Shown here piece by piece: positions 7,953 through 16,420 of a stretch of DNA of 64,000 nucleotides. The notes below the pieces were generated by a model, which saw only the letters and a list, made by a program, of their open reading frames with translations, ran no database searches and was not told the DNA's origin. Position 1 is the stretch's first letter. Every line of letters starts with the position of its first letter. The translations under genes were made by a program, and so were the position numbers. Location of the stretch: NCBI RefSeq assembly GCF_019797865.1, contig NZ_CP081869.1:1984001-2048000 (forward strand). The letters are read 5' to 3'. This stretch comes from Chenggangzhangella methanolivorans (GTDB lineage: Bacteria > Pseudomonadota > Alphaproteobacteria > Rhizobiales > Methylopilaceae).

Positions 7953-8687
7953 ATGACGGAAGTGAGCGAAACCAAGTCAGCAACGCATTTTTTCCAGATG
8001 GCCGGCGGTGCGGGCATTCTGTTTGCCCTTATAGGCTCCGTGTGGGCGGCCGGGTCGTATGCAACCAACCTTCAGAATGAATTTGAGGCTTCAAAGGCGA
8101 GAGTGATCCAGCTTGAGGCGCAGTTGGAGGAACTGAGAAAAAGGGTTGTAGCGGAGTCGCTTGGGACAGGACGTGGTGCCAAGGGCGATATCGGCCCTGA
8201 AGGGCCGGTCGGTCCGCGCGGACCTCAAGGGCTTCGTGGCGAGCCAGGCCCGCAAGGGCCCGCGGGTGAGGCGGCTGCGGCCTCGAACGACGCGCTGAAG
8301 GTCGCGCTGAGGGAGTTGCTACGCAGCCCCGAGTTTCGCTCTGCGGCAGGTGGGGCAACCGCCGCCGCCACAGTTCCCGTTTTTACCGCTGAGCCGCCAA
8401 AAGGTTGCCTTGCTGCAGAGTCATTCCTCAAGTCGAAGGCTGTAATATTGCGCAGAGGGTCCGAACTGTGCGATAAAGATGGGGCGGTTATTGCCACTGT
8501 TCATAATATTGTCGACAATTCGTCGGGCGAGATTATTTTTAAAATTCCGGGAGAGAGAAATTTTCAGTGTGATGGTAGGGAAAAGTGTTCGTTTAAATGG
8601 TCCGGGGAGCGGCAATTTTATATTGAGAAAGTCAACGGCGACGCTGACCCGATCACAGTGACTCTAAGGCTGCAAGACAAGCGGTAA
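7953..8687 (+). CDS. Membrane-anchored collagen-like (Gly-X-Y) protein
   Basis: 244 residues. Order of parts: short cytosolic N-terminus; one TM helix at about 18-36; a heptad coiled coil at 42-66 ([20 protein letters not shown]); ten uninterrupted Gly-X-Y triplets at about 78-107 ([20 protein letters not shown] within it); then a C-terminal domain with three Cys (about 151, 165 and 207) and a beta-rich end. The layout suits a trimeric surface protein: coiled coil nucleates, collagen rod extends, head domain binds. The head domain is unlike any family I recognise. The C-terminal third is lower in GC than its surroundings. No lipobox or LPXTG seen. Confidence 0.65.
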   Translation: MTEVSETKSATHFFQMAGGAGILFALIGSVWAAGSYATNLQNEFEASKARVIQLEAQLEELRKRVVAESLGTGRGAKGDIGPEGPVGPRGPQGLRGEPGPQGPAGEAAAASNDALKVALRELLRSPEFRSAAGGATAAATVPVFTAEPPKGCLAAESFLKSKAVILRRGSELCDKDGAVIATVHNIVDNSSGEIIFKIPGERNFQCDGREKCSFKWSGERQFYIEKVNGDADPITVTLRLQDKR

Positions 8688-8717
8688 CACTGTCATTTTT
8701 CGAGATGCGTTGAACCG

Positions 8718-8832
8718 CTACCAACGGGTTCCAACCCGTTGGGGGCGTGTTCCAACGCCCAAGGGGGTATAGGGGGTTGGAACACACACCCCGTTGGTAC
8801 CCGTTGGTAGGGCGTTGGAACGACCGTTGGAA
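8718..8832. repeat. Cluster of CCGTTGG / GTTGGAAC repeats (iteron-like)
   Basis: A palindrome with 10-bp arms CCAACGGGTT/AACCCGTTGG (8721-8742) is followed by a hairpin GGGCG/CGCCC (8743-8760). Then come GGTTGGAAC (8775), CCGTTGGTA (8791 and 8801), GCGTTGGAAC (8812) and CCGTTGGAA (8824). It sits directly beyond the stop of the RepA-like helicase gene. Repeats next to a replication helicase suggest an origin or control site; this is inference. Confidence 0.5.
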
Positions 8833-8833
8833 G

Positions 8834-10232
8834 CTATCGGGGGCTATAGACGTCGGCTGAAACTAGAAGCCGGCGACGCCGCCTTGAGGGCGGTCCTTCC
8901 TCCGAGACATGCACGACGGCGGAATCGAGAAGCCGATGCATCGCCGCTTCGAACTGGATCTTGTTGACGCCCGCTGAGTCCGGGTGCGCGGCCATGACAA
9001 CCGGCGCGTAATTTCGAGCCAGGGCGGAACCTACCTGTTGACCTTGCCGGGTGAGCTTGCGGAGCAGATCGACGAAGATGCGGTCGACGTGCTCGGCCTC
9101 CGCCTTGGCGACGAGCGGGCAGTTTGCTTCTGGCCCGGCGACAAAGGCGCCGTCCTCCCAACGCAATCGGAATTCCGCGCCTGGCGAGCCGTAATTGGCC
9201 TTCATCACCCGAAGACGCCGAGCGGCTGGATCGCGGTCGGGCTCCCGATCCATATAGAGGCGCGAACGCACCGAGTTATTCCAGGCGGTCGAGCCTGACG
9301 TGCCCGTGCCGGCGGTCATGCCGGCAACACTCGGATGGCTGAGCAGAATGACCGCGGCGCCGGTCTCGATGGCCAGCGCGCGCAGCATGGCGACGAACTG
9401 CCGGACCTGGGATCTGCGGATCTCGTCGCCGCCGAATAGGTCGGCGCTGGTGTCGAGCACAATGAGGGACGGTTTGAAGGCCTTCGCATCGACCGCGAAG
9501 AACTTCCAGAGTGGCGTCGCCTCCATGTGGCCGGCCCGATCGGGAGAGGCGAGCAGAGCGTCTCTGTCAGCCATCGGTAGAGGCGAAGGTCGCCAAGGTC
9601 GGCCAGGGACCGACCGTGATGCGTGACGATGTCGGCTAGGCGACGATGGAGCTCGCCTTCTTCGTCTTCGGCGGCGATGACCATCGCTCGACCGGCTCGA
9701 GGCTCAAAGCCCGCCGTCGAAGCTCCTAGGGCCGTCGCGGCGGCAAGCTGGAGAGCGAGGAGCGATTTGCCCACACCGCCGTCGCCGGAGAGCAGTGTCA
9801 CCGTCCCGGCGGGCACGACGCCCTCAATGAACCACTCGCGGTTCGGCACGGGTTTGCCTGCCCAACGCGAGGGATCGACGAAAAAGAAAGCGCGACCGGC
9901 TGATTGTCGTTCGCCGCCGCGGGCGGCTCGAGCGATGGCGGCCGCTGCGGCCGGAGCCCGCACTTGTCGACGACATAGGAGAGAGAGTCGTCTTCGACCG
10001 GCGCATGTGAGTTCGCGACGCGGACGCCCCATAGCGAGCCACGGTGCGGAGTGACGCGGAGGCCACGGTCCTCTGCCGGCTCGCCAGGCGCGGGCGCCCA
10101 GACGCCGTCTGCATAGGCCTCGCCACCGAGCGCATCGGCTATGGCTGCGAAGTCCGGCGGCCCGTCAGCGTATGGCTCACCAAGGCATGAAAGATCGTTC
10201 GCCGCGTCCGCGGCGTTTGGAAGGCTGGCCAT
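8834..10232 (-). CDS. RepA-like phage/plasmid replicative helicase, AAA_25 type (two frameshifts)
   Basis: Three frames join into one protein of about 465 residues. N-terminal part 10232 to about 9890 ends in AAANDNQPVALSF. The middle part begins FVDPSRWAGKPVP and carries Walker A (LLSGDGGVGKSLLALQLAAA). The last part, from about 9575, carries PSLIVLDTSADLFGGDE (Walker B region), ILLSHPS and TGTSGSTAWNNSVRSRLYMD. These are the standard RecA-fold motifs of hexameric RepA-like helicases of alphaproteobacterial prophages. Breaks fall at a TTTCTTTTTC run near 9890 and near 9575 (before MADRDALL). Because the motifs on both sides are well kept, sequencing indels are as likely as decay. Confidence 0.75.
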
Positions 10233-10241
10233 GGATGGGCG

Positions 10242-10505
10242 TCACGCAGCCAAGGCGCCGGCGGCGAGCGAGGCGAGCTCTGCGCGGACAGCGAGGGCGA
10301 GATCGCGCTGAAGCTCGGGGGCGATGCGAACCGATGGGCCGCCGACCGCGGCGCGCGACCAGATCATGTCGGTTCCCCGATCGGAGCGGACGAGGGTAAG
10401 CCGGCAGAGGATGCCGTCGATCGGCTCGTAGTCGAATGAGGCCAAGAGAGTGACGCCGTTATCAAGCTTCCGGGGCGTCATTGGGGAAATACGCGAGATG
10501 CGCAT
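10242..10505 (-). CDS. Hypothetical protein in RepA operon
   Basis: 87 residues from MRISRISPMTPRKLDNGVTL. The ATG at 10505 is preceded by AAAGGATCTCCC, a good SD. It ends 9 bp before the RepA-like start, so the two are co-transcribed. Mixed alpha/beta, no motif recognised. Confidence 0.5.
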   Translation of the reverse strand: MRISRISPMTPRKLDNGVTLLASFDYEPIDGILCRLTLVRSDRGTDMIWSRAAVGGPSVRIAPELQRDLALAVRAELASLAAGALAA

Positions 10506-10917
10506 CGGGAGATCCTTTCGGGGGCCGGATGGCCATAGGGTGAGGAGCCGGCGCGCGAAGGGCGCGGCCGGGCGTGCGAAATCAGCGGCGCGGGAAGTCG
10601 CTCTCGCGCCAGATTCCAAGGCTAACGATTTCAATGGGTTGCGATCGGCTAAGCGGCCGGTAGCGGTCCTCCGCTACCAAGATCTTCTTGGACATATCGA
10701 AATCGCATCGAGGCCCTCCCGACATGCTGGGGCAGTTTCGGGGCAGTTTTCGAGGCGCTTCCAAGCGATTTGGGCCAATCCCTCATCTGAGCGACCCCCC
10801 AATCCCTGTTCGGCCGACCGCCCGAAGCGGTCGATGCGAGCGCCTCTCGGGCTTCGGGCGGGCCACCGCCGACCCCCCATTCCCTTAACCGTTTGAGGCA
10901 ATGGCGGTTCGTCGATC
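10506..10917. other. Gene-poor stretch with tandem GGGGCAGTTTC repeat
   Basis: Two tandem copies, GGGGCAGTTTC (10729-10739) and GGGGCAGTTTTC (10740-10751). A 37-codon minus ORF (10695-10582, MSKKILVAEDRYRPLSRSQP and a WRESDFPRR end) recalls the tail of AlpA-like excisionases but is too short and has no SD, so it is not called as a gene. Confidence 0.3.
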
Positions 10918-11199
10918 TCACTGGAGCACCCGCCACTCGTCTAGGCTCCTTCCGAGGCGATAGAACCTGTTTCGGGTCCTCGCCCAGCCAGCCTCGGGCG
11001 CGATCCGCAGCAGCAGGCTCGTGCGCACGCAGCGTCCATCGACGATCTCGGGGTGACCCGAGACGAAGCCGACCAGGCAGGGCTTCCCAAGCGAGCGATC
11101 CACGAACCAGCGCTCCAGGAGGGGCGCTGCGGCCAGCGCCTCATGGGACGCCTCTCGCAGACGACGCTTCATCTCGTCGAACTCGTCGGCCGCGATCAT
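10918..11199 (-). CDS. Conserved small protein, possibly DUF6634 type
   Basis: 93 residues: MIAADEFDEMKRRLREASHE, then PLLERWFVDRSLGKPCLVGF, ending in a region naming RTSLLLRIAPEAGWARTRNR. The WFVDRS and GHPEIVDG pieces resemble a small family found in alphaproteobacterial mobile DNA; the DUF number is from memory and unsure. Its ATG region overlaps the stop of the AAA+ protease gene by one base, so they form an operon. Confidence 0.55.
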   Translation of the reverse strand: MIAADEFDEMKRRLREASHEALAAAPLLERWFVDRSLGKPCLVGFVSGHPEIVDGRCVRTSLLLRIAPEAGWARTRNRFYRLGRSLDEWRVLQ

Positions 11200-13172
11200 C
11201 AGTCGGCCTCCGGCTGGCGCGGCGTCGGCGCGCCAGCCGCGCTCGCGTCGCCTTCCTCCTCGTCCTGGGTGACGCGCTCGACGATCAGATCCCAGGTCCT
11301 TGCCGCGCGACCGGCCGGATCGGCCAGGATCGCGGCGTCGACGTCTTCCTGCGTGGCGACGCGGTTCGCCACCAGCGTCCTTGCGAGGCTCTTGACCGCG
11401 CGGTGATGCAGCGCGACCAGTTGACGAGCCCTTCGCATCAGGCGCTGCAGGTCGGCCTCGACCTTGCGCTCAAGCTTCGGGTCGAACCTCATCGCCGCGA
11501 TAGCCTCGTCCACCGACCCGTGCGAAGTCAGACGGCCTCGCAGTCCGAAGGCGCTGTGGATCGCAGCCAGAAGCCCGGTCGAACGATGAAGGTCGGCGAC
11601 CGCGCCGGCTTCAGCCGCGCCATTCAAGAGCTCGTCGGCGGCGCGACCGGCAAGGCCGCTGACGATGTTCGATTCCAGAATGTCCAAAGTGGCGGGCTCA
11701 TCGTCGTCGGCGAAGCTCACCATGCCTTCGACGCCAGCGGTTCTGATCAAGGTGATCGTCTTGACCTGACCGCCCAGAACCCTTCCGACCACCGCATGCC
11801 CCGCCTCGTGGATCGCGATGCGCATCTCCTTCGCTGCAGATCGCGTCGGCGCCGGGATCGCGACATGGACAAGGTCAGCGAATTCGAGGGACTGATCTTT
11901 GGAACGCGCCCGTTCGCGCGCGGCCTTCACCCATGCTTCGACGACCGCCCCCGTCGCTTTGCGCGCCAAGGCTGTCCTGGCGATCACGGAAAGGTCCGCG
12001 CCCGTGAGATCGGGGCCAAGATGGTGCCGCAGGATTGCGCAAAAATCGGCGTCCGTCGTCGGGCCTACGATCTCCAGGTGAATGTCGAATCTGCCCGGCC
12101 TCACGAGAGCAGGGTCGAGGAACTGGTAGTGATTGGTCGCACCGACGAGCACGACGCCGCTTCCTGCGGCGCGCGCCCGATCGATCATGACGAGCGCCGT
12201 GGTGACGACTGGCGTCCACCACTCCCGCTCTCGCTCATCAAGCTTTGCGCGATCGGGAAGCCCGTCGAGTTCATCGATAAAAGCGATGCACGGCGCGGAC
12301 GAAGTCGCACGTGCGAAGAAGCGGCGCATTTCGCCGATCACCGTTCCAAGATGCGCGCGCTCTCCGGCAAACCAATCGCCAATGCTGGTTTCGATGAAGG
12401 GCAAACCGACCGTCTTGGCGAGCGATCGAGCAACAAGGGTTTTTCCGGTGCCGGGTGCGCCGTGCAGCAGGAGCGAAGGCAGCTCGTCTTTCTTCAGACG
12501 TCCATCGCGCACGCGCTCGATGTCACTTGCCAGAGACAAGAGCCGCGGCATCGCATCGCCGAAACCGGCGAGCTGGTCCAAGGTCGGCGTCTTGTCGGAA
12601 GCGATAGGGGCGCTCAAGGACGCAGCGGTCTTGCGCCAGCGCGCCACGCATGCGCGTGGGGTCGAATCCGGCCTCAGGGCGACCAGCAGTTCGGGCCAAT
12701 CAAGTCCGGAGAAGTCGCTTTGACGGACAACGGCGCGCTTGCCGTAAAGACGCTGGAGCGTTCGACGCAAGGCTCGTGGAGTCGCACGCACGGGAATTCT
12801 GACGTCAGCGCCGGCGATCAATTCGCTCGGCAGGCGCGCCGGATCGCCAACGATCACGAACGTCGGAGCTATGATTACGGAAGCCCCGCGCGCATCTCGC
12901 ATCGAGCTCGTCAGATCGGTCGGCATGTAGACCGCCACCTCGGTGAACAGCCGCCTCAGCCCTGAGGCCATCGGCTTCCACCAGCTGGATCCGGCGACCT
13001 CGATGAGAAAGATTTTCGGCTCGTTATGCTTGACCGCCGACCAGACGGATTTCGGCAGCGCCTCGTGAAGAATTTCAGCCGCGAGAGCGCCTGCCGGGTC
13101 GAATAGAGCAGCGGCGTCGCCGAGAAGCTCGACGGCCTCTTCGTCCCGCTCTGCCTGCGATTTCTCTCTCAT
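11199..13172 (-). CDS. FtsH-like AAA+ zinc metalloprotease, without membrane segments
   Basis: 657 residues from MREKSQAERDEEAVELLGDA; this ATG overlaps the stop of the gene before it. Residues about 30-200 are a unique N-terminal domain. The AAA+ module follows: Walker A GAPGTGKT at about 238-245, Walker B CIAFIDELD at about 295-303, sensor GATNHYQFLDPALVRPGRFD. A peptidase domain then shows HEAGH at about 455-459 (HExxH zinc site) and a downstream Asp in GAVADLHRST as the likely third ligand. FtsH itself has two N-terminal TM helices; none are seen here, so this is a cytosolic relative. Such genes occur on rhizobial mobile elements; substrates unknown. It is one of the few long genes of this half with an intact frame. 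Confidence 0.85.
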   Translation of the reverse strand: MREKSQAERDEEAVELLGDAAALFDPAGALAAEILHEALPKSVWSAVKHNEPKIFLIEVAGSSWWKPMASGLRRLFTEVAVYMPTDLTSSMRDARGASVIIAPTFVIVGDPARLPSELIAGADVRIPVRATPRALRRTLQRLYGKRAVVRQSDFSGLDWPELLVALRPDSTPRACVARWRKTAASLSAPIASDKTPTLDQLAGFGDAMPRLLSLASDIERVRDGRLKKDELPSLLLHGAPGTGKTLVARSLAKTVGLPFIETSIGDWFAGERAHLGTVIGEMRRFFARATSSAPCIAFIDELDGLPDRAKLDEREREWWTPVVTTALVMIDRARAAGSGVVLVGATNHYQFLDPALVRPGRFDIHLEIVGPTTDADFCAILRHHLGPDLTGADLSVIARTALARKATGAVVEAWVKAARERARSKDQSLEFADLVHVAIPAPTRSAAKEMRIAIHEAGHAVVGRVLGGQVKTITLIRTAGVEGMVSFADDDEPATLDILESNIVSGLAGRAADELLNGAAEAGAVADLHRSTGLLAAIHSAFGLRGRLTSHGSVDEAIAAMRFDPKLERKVEADLQRLMRRARQLVALHHRAVKSLARTLVANRVATQEDVDAAILADPAGRAARTWDLIVERVTQDEEEGDASAAGAPTPRQPEAD

Positions 13173-13555
13173 GCGCTTCTGGCCTCGTCGACACGCTCGC
13201 GCAGCACGGCGAGCAAGAGTTTCGACGCCGGGTCTCCGGCCGATGCGCAGGCCCAAAGGGCCGTCAGGATGAGGTCACGGCGGATGTCCGCGATCCTCCT
13301 GGTCCACACATGCTCGAGCGCCAATCCAACGGCTGCGCTCGGATCGCCGTCCACGGCGGGTCGCCAGCGGCGATCGGCGAACAGGACGACCGAAGAGAGG
13401 TCGTGGAGGACGGCATTGCGTTTCAGGGCGTCCGGCGGCGTCACCGCCGAACGCCAGTCGTTGAAGGCGCGCGGATCGCTCCGCCGCCGCTTGCGTCGCC
13501 GGAAGCGACCGCGCACGACCGCATCGGTCGCCGCCCTCTCGCCTTGCTTGGCCAT
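13169..13555 (-). CDS. Hypothetical protein upstream of AAA+ protease
   Basis: 128 residues from MAKQGERAATDAVVRGRFRR. The N-terminus is extremely Arg/Lys-rich (RRRKRRRSDPR) and would bind nucleic acid. The C-terminal half (VWTRRIADIRRDLILTALWA) is helical. Coupled to the protease gene by ATGA overlap, so a partner or adaptor is possible; that is inference. Confidence 0.5.
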   Translation of the reverse strand: MAKQGERAATDAVVRGRFRRRKRRRSDPRAFNDWRSAVTPPDALKRNAVLHDLSSVVLFADRRWRPAVDGDPSAAVGLALEHVWTRRIADIRRDLILTALWACASAGDPASKLLLAVLRERVDEARSA

Positions 13556-13596
13556 CCGCGCCCGCCGACGCCGGTTCAGGCGCCGTGACGCCGGCT

Positions 13597-14133
13597 TCAC
13601 GAACCGTCGGTTCCGGTCTTCGGGTTCTGGTCCGCGCGTTCGGACGACGGATCTTCGGAAGAGGTGGCGTGAAGCTTGTCGCCTTGATCTGGACGCGGAC
13701 GTCTTCCGGTCGAAACCAGCAGGCTCCGCGTCATGCGTTCGCCGTCGCGCCGAGCGATCGGCGGCGGCCCGTCTTGCAGTTCGAGGCGGCGGGCGCGGCG
13801 GTTGAGGGAATGCTTGGTCACCAGCAAGGCGCGGCAGCCAGCCTTCTGCAAGGCTTCGACGAGCCACGAAAGCCGCGCACGCCCCCAGTCCGATCCGAAG
13901 TAGACGCCCGGCGCGGTCAAGGCGATCGCCTCGATTTTGCCGATGCGGATCGGCAGGGCCACCAGCCCGACGATGTCCAGACCGAGATTGAAGTTGATTT
14001 TCTCGAGCGACAGATCGGGCTTTCCGACCCATCCCCCGTAATGACGCACGACGCGCTTGAGACGACGCGCCTGAACGCGGCTTTCCCGCTTAAGACGGCC
14101 CTCGTGTTGAGAGCCGGGAATCACGATGCTCAT
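13597..14133 (-). CDS. Hypothetical protein, first gene of the AAA+ protease operon
   Basis: About 178 residues (MSIVIPGSQHEGRLKRESRV). The middle section (LGLDIVGLVALPIRIGKIEA, ITAPGVYFGSDWGRAR-like) is beta-rich; the C-terminus is charged and low-complexity. No family recognised. It precedes the 13169-13555 gene by about 40 bp. Confidence 0.45.
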   Translation of the reverse strand: MSIVIPGSQHEGRLKRESRVQARRLKRVVRHYGGWVGKPDLSLEKINFNLGLDIVGLVALPIRIGKIEAIALTAPGVYFGSDWGRARLSWLVEALQKAGCRALLVTKHSLNRRARRLELQDGPPPIARRDGERMTRSLLVSTGRRPRPDQGDKLHATSSEDPSSERADQNPKTGTDGS

Positions 14134-14284
14134 TGGCACACCCAAGGTCGATGTTTCGACGACGTCCGCTTGGGAACGCCCGGGGCACCAGCTGCCGGAA
14201 GCGAGAGATCGCCTGTCCGACGCACCTGTCTGTCGCTCTTGTGAGGCTCGCGACTGAGCTCAAATATAAATTACATTTCGCCCC

Positions 14285-14345
14285 CGCTCAAGCAGAATCT
14301 TGAGCGGTCATGATTTAGGGGGTCTCGCGCATGTAACGCGCGAGA
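14285..14345. promoter_or_regulatory. Two perfect inverted repeats in a promoter region
   Basis: CGCTCAAG-N6-CTTGAGCG (14285-14306) and TCTCGCGC-N7-GCGCGAGA (14323-14345), next to an AT-rich patch (AATATAAATTACATTT at about 14262). They lie in the 406-bp gap between the protease operon and an XRE-type regulator gene, so they are candidate operators. Confidence 0.45.
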
Positions 14346-14551
14346 GCGCGCGCAGACAAGACCACGACACTCGCCCGCCGCAGAACCAGTACCCAAGACG
14401 TCATCCGGCCGCTCTACGACAGACCAACCTCAATCCACTATCTTGGGTAAGGGAAAATGCGACCGCATCGACGATTGAGGGATTGAATACATCAAATGAG
14501 GATTTGAGTATGGGCATTGTCATCACCCAGCAGGGACTGGATGAAACGCGA

Positions 14552-14814
14552 TCAGGATGTGGCGTCGTCAGCCTTCGGGGACGAACTCCGCGGGTGAAGC
14601 AGCAGCTCGATCGGATCGACGCCCAACGCCGAAGCGATCCGCTCGACGTTGTCGAGGGACACGTTCCACTTGCCGGACTCCAGCCGACTGACATAGACCC
14701 GGTGAAAGCCCGCGGCCAAGCAAGCCTCTCCTGGCTCCAGCCCATTCTTGTACGGACCCGGCGGACATTGCTGACGAAGGTCGCGCGCAGGGCGCCGGCC
14801 GGGAGCTGCTTCAC
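14552..14814 (-). pseudogene. XRE-family HTH transcriptional regulator (one frameshift)
   Basis: The start frame reads FVSNVRRVRTRMGWSQERLA; one base out of phase it continues LAAGFHRVYVSRLESGKWNV, then SLDNVERIASALGVDPIELL. Together these are a complete Cro/C1 helix-turn-helix of about 90 residues (SQERLA-LAAGFHRVYVSRLE being helices 2-3). One nucleotide is missing near 14735. It lies beside the palindromic operators at 14285-14345 and may regulate the protease operon. Confidence 0.7.
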
Positions 14815-14992
14815 GACGCCAATGGACGATCGTCATCGGCGTCTTTCGACTACATGTTGATTACATCGACCGGTATTTTTTGGCCGCTCGCACGACGTAG
14901 TCCGCACCTCGCGACGGCGCGCATTCCATGCGCCGGCATTGCCTCAGGCCGGCGACTGCTCCACAGGACAGGGTGCTCCCGGGCGGCCTCGG

Positions 14993-15268
14993 TCATCGTC
15001 CGTCACGCTCACCGGCATAAAGCTGAGAAATCCGGTTCGCCAAGGCGATGCATGGATAGCAGAATCCCTCGCATGGCGCTTTCTGGTTGCAGATCAGCCT
15101 CACTACCTCGTCGCGCGTGGGCTGGACCGCAAAGGCCCGGACCGCGACGGCGACCACCAGAGCGGTTTGCGGCTTCAGCGTCACCGTGCGGTCCGCCCTG
15201 AAGGCGACCTCAAGTCGCCTCGCGATGGCGGCGAGGCTCGGGCGCGCGTTAGCTGAAGGAGTCTTCAT
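14993..15268 (-). CDS. Hypothetical small protein with Cys cluster
   Basis: 91 residues, MKTPSANARPSLAAIARRLE onward. A C-x6-C-x3-C-x2-C group (CNQKAPCEGFCYPC) in the C-terminal third could bind zinc. AT-rich sequence (AAATGTTCTTTCTATGTTCT) precedes the ATG. Unknown function. Confidence 0.45.
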   Translation of the reverse strand: MKTPSANARPSLAAIARRLEVAFRADRTVTLKPQTALVVAVAVRAFAVQPTRDEVVRLICNQKAPCEGFCYPCIALANRISQLYAGERDGR

Positions 15269-15351
15269 GAGCAGAACATAGAAAGAACATTTGCTGGATC
15301 GGTCAAGCCGAGTCGGGCACTCTCCCTGCTGTTCACGGACGGGAGATCACG

Positions 15352-15570
15352 ATGGCCGAGGCTGCGAAAACAATGGGCCCAGACGAGGCGGCGCTTGCAC
15401 TGGAACGCGCGACCGATCAGGCCGTTGAGGCCTGCGATGGCGACGCCTGGGCGGCTGTTCGAGCGCTTCTGGTCGCGAACGCCGCCCTGGAAGAAGAAGT
15501 CGCCCGGCTCACCTCGCGAGTATCGACCGGCTACGCACGCGGCCGCGTCAGGACCACTTCCACCAAATGA
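15352..15570 (+). CDS. Conserved rhizobial small protein, unknown function
   Basis: 72 residues. The stretch ALALERATDQAVEACDGDAW, then AVRALLVANAALEEEVARL and STGYARG is a pattern I know from many short alphaproteobacterial proteins without assigned function. GGGAGA lies before the ATG. Helical, soluble. Confidence 0.6.
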   Translation: MAEAAKTMGPDEAALALERATDQAVEACDGDAWAAVRALLVANAALEEEVARLTSRVSTGYARGRVRTTSTK

Positions 15571-15685
15571 GTCCTCCGGCGGCAGCGAGCGCGAGCACGA
15601 CGTAGCTCGCCTGTTCCAAACGGATCAGGAGCCGCGCACGCAGGGGTAAAGTCGCGAACGCCGCTCGCTGTTCTTCCTTGAGCAT
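15548..15685 (-). CDS. 45-aa single-TM protein
   Basis: MLKEEQRAAFATLPLRARLL, then a hydrophobic helix (SYVVLALAAAGGLIWW) and a KWS end. Overlaps the 3' end of the convergent 15352-15570 gene by 23 bp. Size and layout match small anchor proteins of rhizobial phage regions; SD is weak. Confidence 0.35.
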   Translation of the reverse strand: MLKEEQRAAFATLPLRARLLIRLEQASYVVLALAAAGGLIWWKWS

Positions 15686-15733
15686 TAGCTCGCGATTATG
15701 GTCGCCGCGCCATCCCACGGTCTGGAGGCCAAC

Positions 15734-16037
15734 ATGTGCAATTTGTACAGTCTCACGAAGGGTCAGGCGGCGATCCGGGAGCTGTCGAAAGCGCTGATCG
15801 ACCGCACCGGCAATCTTCCGCCCATGCCCGGGATCTTTCCGAACTACCCTGCGCCGGTCGTCCGGAACTCGGCTGAAGGTCGCGAGTTGACGCTCGCGCG
15901 CTGGGGCATGCCGTCGTCACAGAAGGCCCTGCTGGACGCCACGAAGAAGCGCGCCGCGTCGCTCGAGAAAAAGGGCCTGTCCGTCGACTTCCCGGAGTTG
16001 CTCCGCATGGAGCCGGATTCGGGCACGACCAATGGTC
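15734..16037 (+). pseudogene. SOS response-associated peptidase (SRAP/YedK family), truncated by IS
   Basis: MCNLYSLTKGQAAIRELSKA is the hallmark start of the SRAP/HMCES family, in which Cys2 bonds to abasic sites in single-stranded DNA. NYPAPVVRN and LTLARWGMPSS follow as in the family. After about 100 residues (LRMEPDSGTTN) the frame runs into an IS3-family element, and the expected continuation (N-R-x-HWRxWL region) is not found beyond it. So the C-terminal half, with active-site His and Glu residues, is missing. Confidence 0.8.
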
Positions 16038-16097
16038 TGCCCCCTGAGAAGTGGTCCTCCCTGAGGTATGGCTTTTGGCCATTTGGAGGACTGAACG

Positions 16098-16394
16098 ATG
16101 CCGAGGAAGAGGCACGCACCTGAAGAGATCGTCGCGAAGCTGCGGCAGGTCGAGGTTCTGACCGCGCAAGGTCGACCGGTGGCGGAAGCGATCCGTTCGA
16201 TCGGCGTGACCGAAGTTACGTTCTATCGCTGGCGCACCGAGTATGGCGGCCTGAAAGGCGATCAGGTGAAGCGCTCGAAGGAGCTTGAGGCCGAGAACGC
16301 CCGGCTTCGGCGAGCGGTGTCGGACCTGACGCTGGACAAGATGATCCTGGCGGAGGCAGCTCGGGGACCCGAAGGGCAGCGTCAGCAAAACTGA
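16098..16394 (+). CDS. IS3-family transposase OrfA
   Basis: 98 residues: MPRKRHAPEEIVAKLRQVEV, a Tnp_1-type HTH (AEAIRSIGVTEVTFYRWRTE), then a leucine-zipper-like coiled coil (KELEAENARLRRAVSDLTLD). It binds IS ends. It ends in GCAAAACTGA; a -1 slip there joins it to OrfB. Confidence 0.85.
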   Translation: MPRKRHAPEEIVAKLRQVEVLTAQGRPVAEAIRSIGVTEVTFYRWRTEYGGLKGDQVKRSKELEAENARLRRAVSDLTLDKMILAEAARGPEGQRQQN

Positions 16395-16420
16395 TCAGCC
16401 CCGCCCGTCGCCGCGACTGC

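Noticed and set aside
8718..8832. CRISPR array
   Set aside because: Repeats are short, irregular and without equal spacers; no cas genes in the window.
10893..12965. 690-codon plus-strand ORF opposite the FtsH-like gene
   Set aside because: Arg/Asp/Gly-rich shadow of a gene with clear AAA+ and HExxH motifs on the other strand; no SD and no motif.
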